The notes under the pieces are model-generated. The model searched no databases, was not told the DNA's origin, and worked only from the letters and a program-made list of their open reading frames with translations. A program made the position numbers and the translations under genes. Shown here one piece after another: positions 1-11,065 of a DNA stretch of 64,000 nt. Origin of the DNA: Kitagawia praeruptora (lineage: Eukaryota; Streptophyta; Magnoliopsida; Apiales; Apiaceae); contig CM075346.1 in assembly GCA_037693485.1 (NCBI GenBank), positions 59,081,001 to 59,145,000 of the forward strand, read 5' to 3'. Each line of letters starts with the position of its first letter. Positions within the stretch are counted from its first letter, which is position 1.

Positions 1-792
1 CTAGAATTATGTTATCAATTGAACCCATGATGGCGATGAGGTCGATTATGGGCTAAATCGTTATTATGGGATTTTAATGGATTTTTCTATGGATTCTACT
101 AATTGAGTGTTATTTATGCCTTGGTGTGTGGTGGATTGAATTGATTTCCTAGTATGATTATGCTTATTCGTTATGGGTGAGTCGCGAACACCTGTAATTG
201 TGTGTTTGATCCTGGTGAATGCGAAAGTGGATCTAGGGTTTAGAACAATTCATGCTAGCATAGGTTTTTGCATGTGAAGAACATGTATTAATTTGTGGTG
301 TAATTCTAACCGTCTTGCATTGACTGTGTGGTTTAATGGATGCTTGATTTTTAACCTGTATGTGTTCAATTGCTATAAACATATAGGAACTACACATATT
401 TGGTGACTACTTGACTTCTATCAATTGTGGATGATCAGTAGGATGGTATATGCACAACGAAAGTTGGTGTGTATCAGTTTAGTGCATCTAATCAGTAATC
501 AACTCTGTCACATACTAGGTTAAAGGGCATAAGATTCTAGATGAAGTGGTTAATGAAATTGAAATCCCATGTTTGTTTATTATAAGAACTCTTAATTGTT
601 AATTTAGTCTTGCTTACTTAATTAAATTAGTTTAATCTAAAACCCAATTTGATAACTGTTCAAGCATTAAGAAGTAACCATACACTATTGCATAGGTATT
701 AAATTGGCATTTACACCTAGTCTCTGCGGAACGAATCTTACTTATCACTTGCTATTTGTGATCGCGTATACTTGCGTGTTTACGAGTCAACA
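1..792 (+). repeat. 5' LTR of E1 (partial)
   Basis: Near-identical to 4573-5346. It contains 18 bp (near 690-707) that the 3' LTR lacks. It ends ...GTCAACA just before the primer-binding site. Confidence 0.85.
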
Positions 793-798
793 AGTTTT

Positions 799-815
799 TG
801 GCGCCGCTGCCGGGG
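799..815 (+). other. Primer-binding site of E1
   Basis: TGGCGCCGCTGCCGGGG lies seven bases after the LTR end. It matches the complement of the plant tRNA-Asp 3' end, the primer known for Athila elements, with one likely mismatch. The same motif serves E4 at 32394. Confidence 0.8.
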
Positions 816-903
816 ACTTCGGTGTTATTTGTAGTTTAAGTGCTTGTCATCAGTGGTCGTTATAGATTACTGACTTGAACTATTTTTTTATTATTATTAT
901 TTT

Positions 904-2343
904 ATGGATTATTGGGAGCAGGACTTCGTAATTGTATGTGAGCTGTGTGCAGGTGGACATTACACTCACCAATGTGAGTATAACAGAAACCGGCCAAATT
1001 TCAGCTGGGACTTCAATCAAAGTGGTATGAAGCAATCCCAATATCCATCCTACCCGCTCCAAAATCAGCAGTTTGGAGATGAGCCATACAGTCCAGGGGG
1101 AATTCAGCAACAACAAGGGCAACAATTTCAGCATCAGTATGCCCCAGTGCATCAACACTTTCAACTTCCTGAATTTCAGCAGCAGCAATTTCAGACTTGG
1201 TCTAACCAACAGTCGACCGAAGAAGCTGAATTAGAAGAATTGAGGTTGATGGTTAAAAGCAATGCATTGTCTCTCCAGACAATAGGAGATCAGATTGGTC
1301 AAATTGCAAATGCATTAAAAACATTGAATCAAATTGCAAGTGACACAGAAGGCCTAGCTGTAGAGGAGAAGGACAAGAACCTTCCTCTCAGTCTTGACTG
1401 GCCTTTCTTAGTCACGGGTGAAACCATGATCGAAGTTCAGGAAGGAGAGTCTGAGGGCAAAGATGAGGAAGAAGCAGAGCATGAAGCTGATAAGGAAGCA
1501 GAGCCGGAGTCAAACCAATCAGAAAAATCAGAATGTCCAGAAAATTCAGTTTTGAATAATCAGCCGCAACCACTTCCTTTGCAATCTGAAAATTCTGAAG
1601 AATCAGCCCAAGATCAAGAAAACTCTAAGGCTCAAGTGGCTATGCTAATTCCTTCGAAGGATGAAGAGGGTCTCAGTATGGAAGATGATGAATTAGAAGA
1701 GCGTGTTCAGTTGTTGAATGCCGCTCCGTCGCAATCTGACTTCGACCAGTTAGAGGCCGAAGAGGAAAAGAGCATCACTCATGTTGACAAATCTACTCCG
1801 GAGAAGACTACAGAGATAATCCAAATCGATTTTCCTCCTCCATATCCACAGAGGCTTCAGAAGCGAACTCTAGCCATGAATTTGCCGGCGGAGGATGAGG
1901 AGTGTTTTAACTTGAAATTGGTTGATGGAGGGCAAAGTAAAAAGTATGACACGAAGAAGGAGAAGGCAAAGCATGGCCAACTGAGGATTACAGTTCCTTG
2001 GTTAATGGGGCTACGTATTCCACATAAGTTGCTTGGAGTGGAAGATCTCTGGAATTCTCAGGTGCGCCTTAAGCCATCATTTGAAGGAGCTCCCGAACTT
2101 GAGCTCAAAACATTGCTAGTTCACCTGGGGTATGTTTCTTGTAATTCAAATCCTTTGCTTGCTATTGTTATTGCTGCTAACTTTTCAGGTAGGCGGGAGA
2201 ATGTTGTTAAGAGATCTTGTGAGGAGCGAATACGGGTAAAGCTTGTCGTTGAAGATGTCGCTCCAGAAAAGATCATTAAATGGCCTTATAGAGATGCGGT
2301 GCAGAAAATTTTCAAGAGGAAAATTGTGGCCAAGTCTAGCTAA
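904..2343 (+). CDS. Truncated Gag-type ORF of E1 (zinc knuckle to acidic linker)
   Basis: An uninterrupted 479-residue frame. Residues 14-27 hold a CCHC-type knuckle (C-x2-C-x4-H-x4-C, starting CELC). A Gln/Pro-rich stretch (about 35-105) follows, then a strongly acidic linker (about 180-310) and a PPPYPQRLQKR motif. The C-terminal 150 residues contain LELKTLLVHLGYV, resembling the linker that precedes RT in Athila. Compared with E4 (32522-35329), the capsid region and the retropepsin core (DLG motif) are missing: the frame starts at the knuckle and jumps from the proline motif to the post-protease segment. It could not act as a full Gag; it may be a passive remnant kept open by recent origin. 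The start ATG at 904 is the first in frame and was chosen by default. Confidence 0.65.
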   Translation: MDYWEQDFVIVCELCAGGHYTHQCEYNRNRPNFSWDFNQSGMKQSQYPSYPLQNQQFGDEPYSPGGIQQQQGQQFQHQYAPVHQHFQLPEFQQQQFQTWSNQQSTEEAELEELRLMVKSNALSLQTIGDQIGQIANALKTLNQIASDTEGLAVEEKDKNLPLSLDWPFLVTGETMIEVQEGESEGKDEEEAEHEADKEAEPESNQSEKSECPENSVLNNQPQPLPLQSENSEESAQDQENSKAQVAMLIPSKDEEGLSMEDDELEERVQLLNAAPSQSDFDQLEAEEEKSITHVDKSTPEKTTEIIQIDFPPPYPQRLQKRTLAMNLPAEDEECFNLKLVDGGQSKKYDTKKEKAKHGQLRITVPWLMGLRIPHKLLGVEDLWNSQVRLKPSFEGAPELELKTLLVHLGYVSCNSNPLLAIVIAANFSGRRENVVKRSCEERIRVKLVVEDVAPEKIIKWPYRDAVQKIFKRKIVAKSS

Positions 2344-3773
2344 AGACGTTAAAGAAAGGCGCTTCGTGGGAGGCAACCCATGATTTCTTGCTTTCAAATA
2401 AAACAACAGTTGTGTTGGAGCCTCCACGTCTATCCACCACCAGACACACCACCCGAGGAGGGTGACGATGCCGATGACTAGGGGGGTATCTCTTGTACCC
2501 TTTAATTTACCTTCAATGAGGACATTGCAATTTTTAAGTTTGGGGGTGATTTTAGGGTATCAAGAGTCTTTGCATTACATATAGTTGCATATTCATGCTA
2601 GTTCATGTTAGTAATTGTGCATTTAGTTTTGCCATGCCATTTAGAGTGCATTTAGGATGCCATGTCATATAGATTTATTTAGGAGTGTAATATCATTTTG
2701 TTCATGCATATCACATGATTCCACTTGAGTGTCTGTTTCTAGCTTGATAGGTCGACGTTAATTTGAGTGTGATGACAATGAATAGAGGGTTGATTTAAGT
2801 ACTTATGAAATTGACTTGCATGTGTCGGGAACACAATCTTTTCACGGTCTCACTGTTTGCTTTTGAGCTAGATCGAGTCATACCTGGTTTGGTTGTTGGG
2901 AGTTAATCACTTATTTATATCTAGAATTTTCGTTATTCCCTTGATGGCGTAGGAGCACTTAAGTATAAGTTTGGGGGAAAACAGGGATTTCATGCTAAGT
3001 GTCGTGTCGAAATAATAATTGCTAGGTGTCAATTGGCTAGTAGCCGGCTCATTTGTTATATGAGTAGTCTAGGGTTGGAAATGAGAAAGGCTCATTCCAG
3101 ATTGAAAAAAAAAAAGTTAAAATCAAAAAGGGAAAAAAAAAGAGTCATGTAAATAGTTTAATTGTTATATGCAAAATGAACCAGGGTGAGCTCTTTAATA
3201 CTCGAGCAAGTAAGTTCAATGGGGGCAATGCGCCTAGTGACCTAAGGCCCTTGAGGTTTGGGATCCGCTAACCTAAAGTTCGCTACATGGGTATTATTGT
3301 ATAAGCCTTTAGGGGTCTCACCCATTGCACGGTCAATAAGCATGCGTATTTGGTGTTTTACATTATTTTTGTATAGTAAAGCATGAATTCTTGTCTACCT
3401 TAAATGATGATGGCAGTGTCTTTGAGTCATGGAGTGTCTAAAGTTCATTCTGTTTATAAAAACATGTGATTGTTTTGCCGAAGGATGAGTTATGACTTTT
3501 ATCTAGTTTCAAGAGTATATCTAGTGAGAAAAGCACACACCACGTTTCCGAGCATGTATTGTTAGTATACGGGGATTTAGTCGAGCTCTGTTTGGAGTTG
3601 TTGCATTCTTTGAGGCGTTTGCTTGTTGAGTTGGTTTTGGTAGCTTTTGTGGGATCATCGCATTAGGACATTTTTGCATTATCATGACATTTAATTTTTA
3701 GTTGCATTCATTCATCATTTTATGGTTGAGTTTGCATTGCTTGAGGACAAGCAACGGTTTAAGTTTGGGGGTT
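2344..3773 (+). other. E1 non-coding 3' internal region and polypurine tract
   Basis: No gene is seen here. A conserved block at 2359-2380 (GCGCTTCGTGGGAGGCAAC...) is also present in E4 near 35371. A second shared block, 3041-3105 (TAGTAGCC...CTCATTCCAGA followed by an A-rich run), recurs in E4 at 36011-36075. The polypurine-like tract TAAGTTTGGGGGTT ends at 3773, directly before the 3' LTR. Confidence 0.7.
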
Positions 3774-5346
3774 TGATAAGTGGATTTTATATCCACTATT
3801 TGGCATTCCATTCGTACTTAAAGCGATTGCAAGTTCTCAAGTTTCGTGTTACTTTGATGTTTTTTCATCTAATTTGTGTAGGTTGCATAGTCGGGTGGCA
3901 TTGGTGATGTTGGTGAAGTATTGGTGGTATTTTGTGAGCTTAAAGTAGAAATTACAGGAAGTCCAGGGCAAGAGAACTCGGGAATTTGAGCTCAATGCGC
4001 ATTCATCACTATTTTGGCCATATTTTGAGTTCTAGAAGTCCGTTTGAGGCCCGTAAGCTGTCCACGCGAAGAGGAGAGGAAGCTCTACAATTCTGGACAG
4101 GGAGTTGGAGGCGCAACAGCGCGGTTTCAGGCGCAACAGCGCTGTTTTCAGGCGCTCTTGCGCTGGAAACAAGCGCTACAGCTCTCCAACAGGGGCTACA
4201 GCGCTTCAGCAAGGGCAACAGCGCTCCAGAGGGCGTTTTCCAGGGAAAAGCAAGCGCAGCAGCTCTCTGCATGGTGCAAGAGCGCCCGAGTGGGTTTTCA
4301 AAATCCTATTTCAGCCGGGTCAAATGTTTGGGCCTATTTTTATGGCATCTATATATGTATTTTCAGGGAACTAAAAAGGGGGATCTAGGATCGATCATCA
4401 GTAGAGTTTGTACTTCATATCATCTATTATTATTTTCTTAGAACAATTTTGAAGAGGAGTTCTCCAAGCTAGTGACAAGCAAGGAGGCTTAATCTTTGGA
4501 TCGTTTGTACTCTTTCTCACTATTGGGGATTTATTTCTAACCCTATTTCTCTTTTATTATTATTTGTTTTCTAGAATTATGTTATCAATTGAACCCATGA
4601 TGGCGATGAGGTCGATTATGGGCTAAATCGTTATTATGGGATTTTAATGGATTTTTCTATGGATTCTAGTAATTGAGTGTTATTTATGCCTTGGTGTGTG
4701 GTGGATTGAATTGATTTCCTAGTATGATTATGCTTATTCGTTATGGGTGAGTCGCGAACACCTGTAATTGTGTGTTTGATCCTGGTGAATGCGAAAGTGG
4801 ATCTAGGGTTTAGAACAATTCATGCTAGCATAGGTTTTTGCATGTGAAGAACATGTATTAATTTGTGGTGTAATTCTAACCGTCTTGCATTGACTATGTG
4901 GTTTAATGGATGCTTAATTTTTAACCGGTATGTGTTCAATTGCTATAGACATATAGGAACTACACATATTTGGTGACTACTTGACTTCTATCAATTGTGG
5001 ATGATCAGTAGGATTGTATATGCACAACGAAAGTTGGTGTGTATCAGTTTAGTGCATCTAATCAGTAATCAACTCTGTCACATACTAGGTTAAAGGGCAT
5101 AAGATTCTAGATGAAGTGGTTAATGAAATTGAAATCCCATGTTTGTTTATTATAAGAACTTTTAATTGTTAATTTAGTCTTGCTTAGTTAATTAAAATAG
5201 TTTAATCTAAAACCCAATTTGATAATTGTTCAAGCATTAAGAAGTAACCATACACTGTTGGCATTTACACCTAGTCTCTGCGGAACGAATCTTACTTATC
5301 ACTTGCTATTTGTGATCGCGTATACTTGCGTGTTTACGAGTCAACA
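3774..5346 (+). repeat. 3' LTR of E1
   Basis: 1573 bp, starting TGATAAG and ending CAACA. The first bases form an imperfect palindrome (AGTGGATTTTATATCCACT) shared with the E4 LTR. At about 4110-4240 lies a GC-rich run of degenerate GCGCAACAGCGC-like units, in contrast to the AT-rich surroundings. Short ORFs over this run appear in several frames and look fortuitous. A TATA-like stretch follows at about 4350. Confidence 0.85.
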
Positions 5347-8291
5347 TCGGGCAATTCTCCTTTATCCAAATACAAAATCAGAGGGGTCATCCAATTAGGT
5401 TGATCATCTATTTCTATCACTTCGACATTTTCAATGGTGGGTTTCTCAATCTCCTCAAAGTAAATCGAGCTGTCCAATTCGGCATCATTCTGCACTAACT
5501 TTGACAAAGCATCGGCATCTGTATTTTCTTCTCTATTTATCTGAATCATTTCAAACTTTGGATCACAGTCAGGTAACTTTTGACCAGGGCCTGGTACTGA
5601 GCTAGTCTTGGATCCTTGGCAATATATTCTCCCTTGGTCTGCTTCACCACAATCTGGGAGTCACTATAAACGTTCAGGCTCTGTACCTTCAAGGATCTGG
5701 CCAAACGGAGTCTGGCCAAGAGTGCCTCGTATTCTGACTGGTTATTTGTTGCTAAAAATTTGAAGGCTATGGCTTGCTGTATCCGAAATCCATGAGGACT
5801 TTTCAGAACTAACCCTGCCCCGGATCTCTCGCTTGTTGAGGATCCGTCAACATACAAAGACCAAGCCTCCGGGTCTGAATCATTTTCCTCTTTTCCTGGA
5901 TCCACAATCATGGGACTAGTTCGGAGTTCAGGGAAAGAACATTCCACAATGAAATCAGCTAACACCTGAGCTTTGATTGCCGTTCGCGGTACGAACGTGA
6001 GTTGGAACTGGCTTAACTCGATAGCCCAATTTACAAGTTTGCCGGACACATCTGGCTTATGAATTATCCTTCTCAGAGGCTGGTCAGTTACGACTTTGAT
6101 TTCTCTTCCTTGGAAATAATGCCTTAGCTTTTTTGAAGCTGTTACCAGAGCAAAAGCAAATTTTTCCAAGTTCGGGTACCTGGTCTCTACATCTTTCAGT
6201 ACTTGACTGAAATAATATACTCTTTTCTGTTGCCCTTCATGTTCCCTGATCAGGGCTGCCCCCATAGCCTGTGGTCCTGCAGCTAAGTAAAGAAACAATG
6301 CTTCCCCTGACTCAGCTTTTGATAGAATTGGTGGTGATGACAGGAATTGCTTTATAGAGTCGAAGGCTTTCTGGCAGTCCGGACTCCAGTTAATTTCCCT
6401 TTTGTTTTTCGCCCCTTTAAGCAGCTCGAAGAAGGGCAAGCACCGTTCGGCCAGCTTTGGGATGAATCGCCTCAGAGCCGCTAAAGAGCCCGCCAGCTTC
6501 TGGATTTCTTTCTGAGTCCGGGGCGGCTCCATCTCCATTATTGCCTTAATCTTTTCCGGATTGGCTTCGATTCCCCTTTGACTGATCATGAATCCCAAAA
6601 ATTTTCCAGCTACTACTCCGAAGGTGCACTTCTCCGGATTCAATTTCATCTCATGCTTCCTCAAATTTTCAAAACACTCCTGTAAGTCCGGAACATGTTC
6701 CTCCACCATTTTTGACTTAGCTAACATATCATCCACATAAGACTCCAAGTTCCGGCCCATCTGATCTTTGAAAATCTTCACCATTGCCCTTTGGTAGGAT
6801 GACCCGGCGTTCATTAATCCGAACGGCATATACTTGTATGCGTAAACAGCTCTGTGAGTTATGAAGGCGGTTTTGGCTATGTCGGCCAGATTCATCTTGA
6901 TTTGGTTGTATCCGGAGAATGCGTCCATGAAGCTAAACATCACATGGCCCACAGTAGCGTCGATGAGTTGATCTATGCTGGGAAGAGGATATGGATCTTT
7001 GGGGCACGCGACATTCAAATCTGTATAGTCGACACACATTCTCCATTTGCCGTTGGGTTTCTTAACCAAGACTACGTTGACCAGCCAGTCCGGATACTTT
7101 ATCTCACAAATTATTCCTGCCTTAAGGAGCTTTTCAACCTCTTCATCAATCGCTTTTTGCCGATCCGGAGCAAAGTTCCTCCTTTTCTGTTTTACTGGCT
7201 TCCTGTTAGGATTGACATCCAGGCTGTGCATGGCCACCGATTCATCGAGTCCGGGCATTTCCTCCGGACTCCAGGCAAAGACATCCGCATAATCCCTGAG
7301 GAGTTGCACCAGGTTTTTCCTGAATGTAGGGTCCAGCCCGGATCCTATCTTTATATTTCGATCCGGGTTGCCTTCTTCCAATTCGACCATCTCGATTTCG
7401 ACTACCGATTCGACTTTACCCAAATCTTTCTCCGCAATAAATTGCTGAACTCGGGCCTGGGTGTTTGTTTCTAGATAATCTCTGGCTTTGGCAATCAGCT
7501 CTTCTTTTGTCTGGGCTTCTATACTTTCAATGTTTTGGACTTCATGTCCAGACTCCTTTTTGAAGTAAGCTCTGTGCTTCTTTCTGCTTAAGTTCTTGTG
7601 GTACAAGGACGCTTTTCGTTTGTTCTCCGGGTCAGTTTCAGCCATGACCAGTGCCTGGCCATAACAACGACTAGCGGTTTCGGAGTCCCCTTTGACCTCC
7701 CCAACTCCTGAGGGAGTGGAAAATTTAAACTTTAAATGAGGGGTAGAGGTTATTGCCCGGAGTTTTGTTAGCGCCGGACGGCCAAGGATCATGTTGTAAG
7801 AAGATGTGGTATTGATGATGTAGAACTTTACCATATGAGTGACTTGCTTGGGGAAGGTTCCAAACTGAACAGGCAGGTATAGTGTCCCTTGAATCGGCAC
7901 CAGGTTGTTTCCGAATCCGAAGAGAGGGTCTTCTCTGCATTCATTCATTCTTACGCTGCCCAGCTGCATTCTATCAAATGTATGTTTGAAGATAATGTTG
8001 GCTGAGGATCCATTATCAATCAGGATTCTTTTGACTTCATTCTCAGCCACGTCTAGGCTAACCACCAAGGCTTCATTATGGTTGGGATCAATTCCTTCAA
8101 AGTCAGCATTGCTGAAAGTGATCACTTGTTCGGGAAAGGACTGGACCATCATTATCAATCAGGATTCTTTTGACTTCGTTCTCAGCCACGTCTAGGCTAA
8201 CCACCAAGGCTTCATTATGGTTGGGATCAATTCCTTCAAAGTCAGCATTGCTGAAAGTGATCACTTGTTCGGGAAAGGACTGGACCATCAT
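5347..8291 (-). pseudogene. E2 pol: protease, reverse transcriptase, RNase H, second RNase H (broken)
   Basis: The main open stretch is 8158-5546 (870 residues). Protease core ILIDNGSSANIIF is at about residues 45-57; its Asp-Asn-Gly replaces the usual Asp-Thr/Ser-Gly, a variant common in Tat elements as I recall. RT spans about 340-530 with the catalytic box YVDDM near 474. A Ty3-type RNase H lies at about 615-735, and a second RNase H (YVDGSSTSERSGAGLVL) starts near 769. A 139-bp tandem duplication (8011-8149, 8150-8288) shifts the frame upstream of the protease. A further frameshift near 5550 separates the tail (MIQINREENTDADALSKL, the end of the second RNase H). Integrase is not present because E1 begins at 5346. 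Non-functional. Confidence 0.85.
8011..8288. repeat. 139-bp tandem duplication within E2 protease region
   Basis: The block starting CATTATCAATC at 8011 repeats from 8150 with very few changes, and the CATTA string recurs at 8289. A unit of 139 is not a multiple of three, so the duplication breaks the reading frame. Confidence 0.85.
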
Positions 8292-10043
8292 TACCTCTCC
8301 GACTGAGTCCGGACTTGGGGGAGGAGAGTTGGACCCCCCATTACCACGTTGACCACATGTTTCTTTCCTGTTTCCTTTTCCATGTTTTTCCGAGCTATGT
8401 ACTGCCCTATGTTTCCTCTTTTGATTTGATCTTCGATGAAGTATTTAAGAGACAAGTAGTTTTCTATCGTATGACCATGAGTCCCATGATAATCACATTG
8501 CTTGTGCGCTGGACGCTTCTCCGGGGCAGTGATCATCGGCTTGGGCAGATAAAAGTATGGTTTATCCCAGACTTCCTTCATAATATCAGCACGTGCGCGG
8601 CTGAGCAAAGTCCACTCAGGCTCTGGCTTTGGTTCAGCCTTAGGTGGCTTAATGGGCTTGGAGTCCGGATCCACAATTACTGTAGCAGGTTCTGAGATTC
8701 TTTCGAAGACCGATGGTTGCGAATTCTGGATATAATTGGTTTGTCTGTTAGGCTTAAATCTCTTGTCAGGTTGATAAGCACCCCGAGAACGATCATCGCT
8801 GGTAGTTCGGTGTGAAGAGTTTCCTTGGCGGGTCATTCTCATTGCCTGCAGAACATCACTTTCTTTGATAAATCATGCAGCCATGGAGTATGCAGCAGCC
8901 AGACTTTCAGGTTCCTTGTTAATCAACTCATAGACATATCTTTCATTTTGGTCCGGGTCCAGATTCCTTTGGAAGATGCTAAAAGCTTCACGCTCATCCA
9001 AGCGCGAGACTTTGTTTATCGCCTCGTGGAACCGCTTCATATAATCTGCAAGCGATTCATTATCATTTTGACGGATAGTCTCCAGATGGCACATGTGTAA
9101 TTCATGAGTCCGGTTCGCTCTGAACCTCTTCAGAAAGGACTCACGGAATTCTTTCCAGGAGTGAATGCTTCGGGATGGGATTTGGCTGAACCATCTCTGA
9201 GCCCCTCTTTTTAAGGTAGACGCAAAGAACCTGCACTAGGTGATATCATTATAGTAGTAAATGAGGGCTATCTGCACGAAGTAATTAACATGCTCTTCTG
9301 GGTCCCCCAGCCCGTCGAAGGAGTCGAAGTTGTAATGCTTCAGGTTCTTTTGTCTGGGGATAGCTTCTAGAGATCGGCTAAATGGAGTCAGAGTCCCCTC
9401 TATTTCGAGTCCGGAATCCTGCCCCACTTTCTTTTGTAGCTCATGAATCATTTGCATCAAATTGTCTTCGGGCTCGTCTTCGTCCGAGATTACCTCCGGA
9501 CTGACTTCTCTCAGAATCCTTTTAGATCCGGACCTCCTGAAGACCCAGTCCTCTTCTTCCTGTATCCTTTTCTGGATTTTGAGTTCAAGTTTTGCTTCTT
9601 CCTCCTGTCTGATTTGCTCCTTTAGTTCGGCCAGCTTTTTGAGTTTCTCAACTTCCTGGTTTTTGCTCTGAGCTTTATTGGCTGCTTGTTTCTCTTTGCC
9701 TTTGTTCCCAATCCGGTCAAAGACAGATATCCTGGACCGATGAGAGTGTTGGGAGCCCTGAGAGTTTTCTGCCTGCTCTGGTTCGGGAGGTGGCGGTGCC
9801 CGGGTTGTTCGAAATGTCCGGATTGCCTCTGCCAACTCCTCCCGGGTTAGATCTTGGAGGTAGAGGCACATCCGTGTATTTGTATTGATTGACCTCAATG
9901 TCAATTCGGGCATCGCCCGGTCCGATCTCTGCTCTCTATACGACTGGAGGTACCTCAACCGGAACTAAGGTCGGGTCTGGGGTTGTATTATGATCCCGTG
10001 CCCGAGTGTTGGGTCTTTGCGTAGATTTGCTTCCTCTTACCAT
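8292..10043 (-). pseudogene. E2 gag (broken)
   Basis: The start MVRGSKST is at 10043, matching MARGSKST in E3. It has a Glu/Lys/Arg-rich coiled-coil-like segment (about 9530-9680) and a capsid-like region whose best match is the intact E3 counterpart (GAQRWFSRIPSRRIHSWKQF there). The C-terminal CDYHGTHGH zinc-binding motif is at about 8490-8510, followed by ENY where E3 has ENC, so one likely metal ligand is lost. In-frame stops include one near 9990, one at 9236-9238 (where E3 reads Lys) and one near 8873 (where E3 reads Arg). Other frame changes also occur. Not functional. Confidence 0.75.
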
Positions 10044-10433
10044 GATTCGAAATTTCAAAGCAAGATGATTCACAAAGCAATAATTATAACAAATCTAAAC
10101 TGGGCTCTGTATAAAATAGCTTGAGTACGGGCTCAATATTCAAATAAAATCACAAGGTGGTAGATACGAGTATTTAACTAGCGATTAAGAGCACAGATCT
10201 AGATTTCAGCTAAGTTTAAAAGCTAAAAATTGCAACTTTATCACAGATCTGGGTTCGAAGAGCTAAATAACTTCGAATATGCGCACATATAGCAGACATT
10301 TTTACAAAAGGTTTCACAGTGGTTTTGTAGATCTTACAGCTTGATCTCGGACTCTTTTTTAAAGAGCTTGTTGATGTCATCGAGTCCTGTGGCACCGAGA
10401 CCAAAGGGCAGAGGCCCCTCCTTCTAGCGCCAA
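10044..10433 (-). other. E2 leader and primer-binding site
   Basis: Untranslated leader between the LTR and gag. The PBS, read on the minus strand as TGGCGCTAGAAGGAGGGG, is at 10415-10432, one base from the LTR. E3 has the same motif at 13379-13396. Confidence 0.75.
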
Positions 10434-11065
10434 TGATAACTCCAAGACCCGATCTAGTGCCTCCTCCGCCTTTTCCACGCCTGGTCAGAGGTGAAGCTGG
10501 TGGTTGGGTGTCTGCAAAACAACACCGGAGGGGGGTTTGAGCCCCGCGGCGCCTCCGGCGTGAGAATAAGTGACGGCTTTTGAGAGTAAAAGATAAGGAC
10601 CTGAGTATCTAATTATGGAGGGTGTGTGTATATGAGTGTGTAAAAAAGAGAATGTAACCCCCAAACCTTCTTTTCTCGGTCTATTTATTGGCCCAGAATT
10701 AGGGTTTAGGGGTTGGTACCTTTAATCATGAGCGTCCAATCCTAGGCAGATAGGACACTTGGGGCGCTTGGATGCTCGACACCTGTCCAGGAGAATAATT
10801 GTGGGAAAGTGTGTCAGGCACCTTTTTGAGTGTGACATCCTCATTCTTGGATTATGCTAATTATTGGTAATCATTAGCTATCATTTTTGGTTGGGACCCT
10901 TTGATGGTGATGGGAGCCATGAGATGCCACGTGCTCCATTACCCCGTACTGGGGTTATTTCACGGGTCCGGACTGGTTGGTAGCGGCGTTGATCCAGACT
11001 CGGTGACTGTCGTGGGCCCGGGTAACAATTCAGGTTGCTTGCATAGAGTATCCTATCAGATAACA
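10434..11065 (-). repeat. 5' LTR of E2
   Basis: 632 bp, bounded on the plus strand by TGATAAC and GATAACA, so the minus strand reads TGTTATC...GTTATCA. It is related to the E3 LTR (13398 on) and to the solo LTR at 59122. The junction at 11065/11066 falls directly in the E3 protease coding sequence. Confidence 0.8.

Larger units (their letters stand above)
1..5346 (+). mobile_element. Athila-like non-autonomous LTR retrotransposon E1 (left end outside window)
   Basis: Positions 1-792 repeat at 4573-5346, so these are the two LTRs; the full 3' LTR begins at 3774 (TGATAAG) and ends at 5346 (...CAACA). The order is PBS at 799-815, one ORF at 904-2343, a long non-coding 3' region and a purine tract just before 3774. 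No reverse transcriptase, RNase H or integrase is encoded in the roughly 3-kb interior. The element sits inside the reverse-strand pol gene of E2: the E2 reading frame resumes directly at 5347. Roughly a dozen substitutions plus one 18-bp indel separate the LTRs over about 780 bp, which suggests a fairly recent insertion. The Athila assignment rests on the tRNA-Asp-like PBS and on protein similarity to E4. Confidence 0.85.
5347..11065 (-). mobile_element. Tat-lineage Ty3/Gypsy retrotransposon E2 (3' part outside window)
   Basis: Read on the minus strand: 5' LTR (11065-10434), PBS, gag (from 10043), then protease, RT and two RNase H domains down to 5347, where E1 interrupts it before integrase. 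Two RNase H domains in series are the known hallmark of the Tat/Ogre/Retand group. The element lies within the pol gene of E3: the E3 frame breaks at 11066 right after the E2 LTR. Gag and pol carry several stops and frameshifts, so this copy is dead. Confidence 0.85.

Noticed and set aside
3986..4441. ORFs in three frames across the E1 LTR GC-rich array
   Set aside because: Open in several frames because of the repeat; no start context or domain support.
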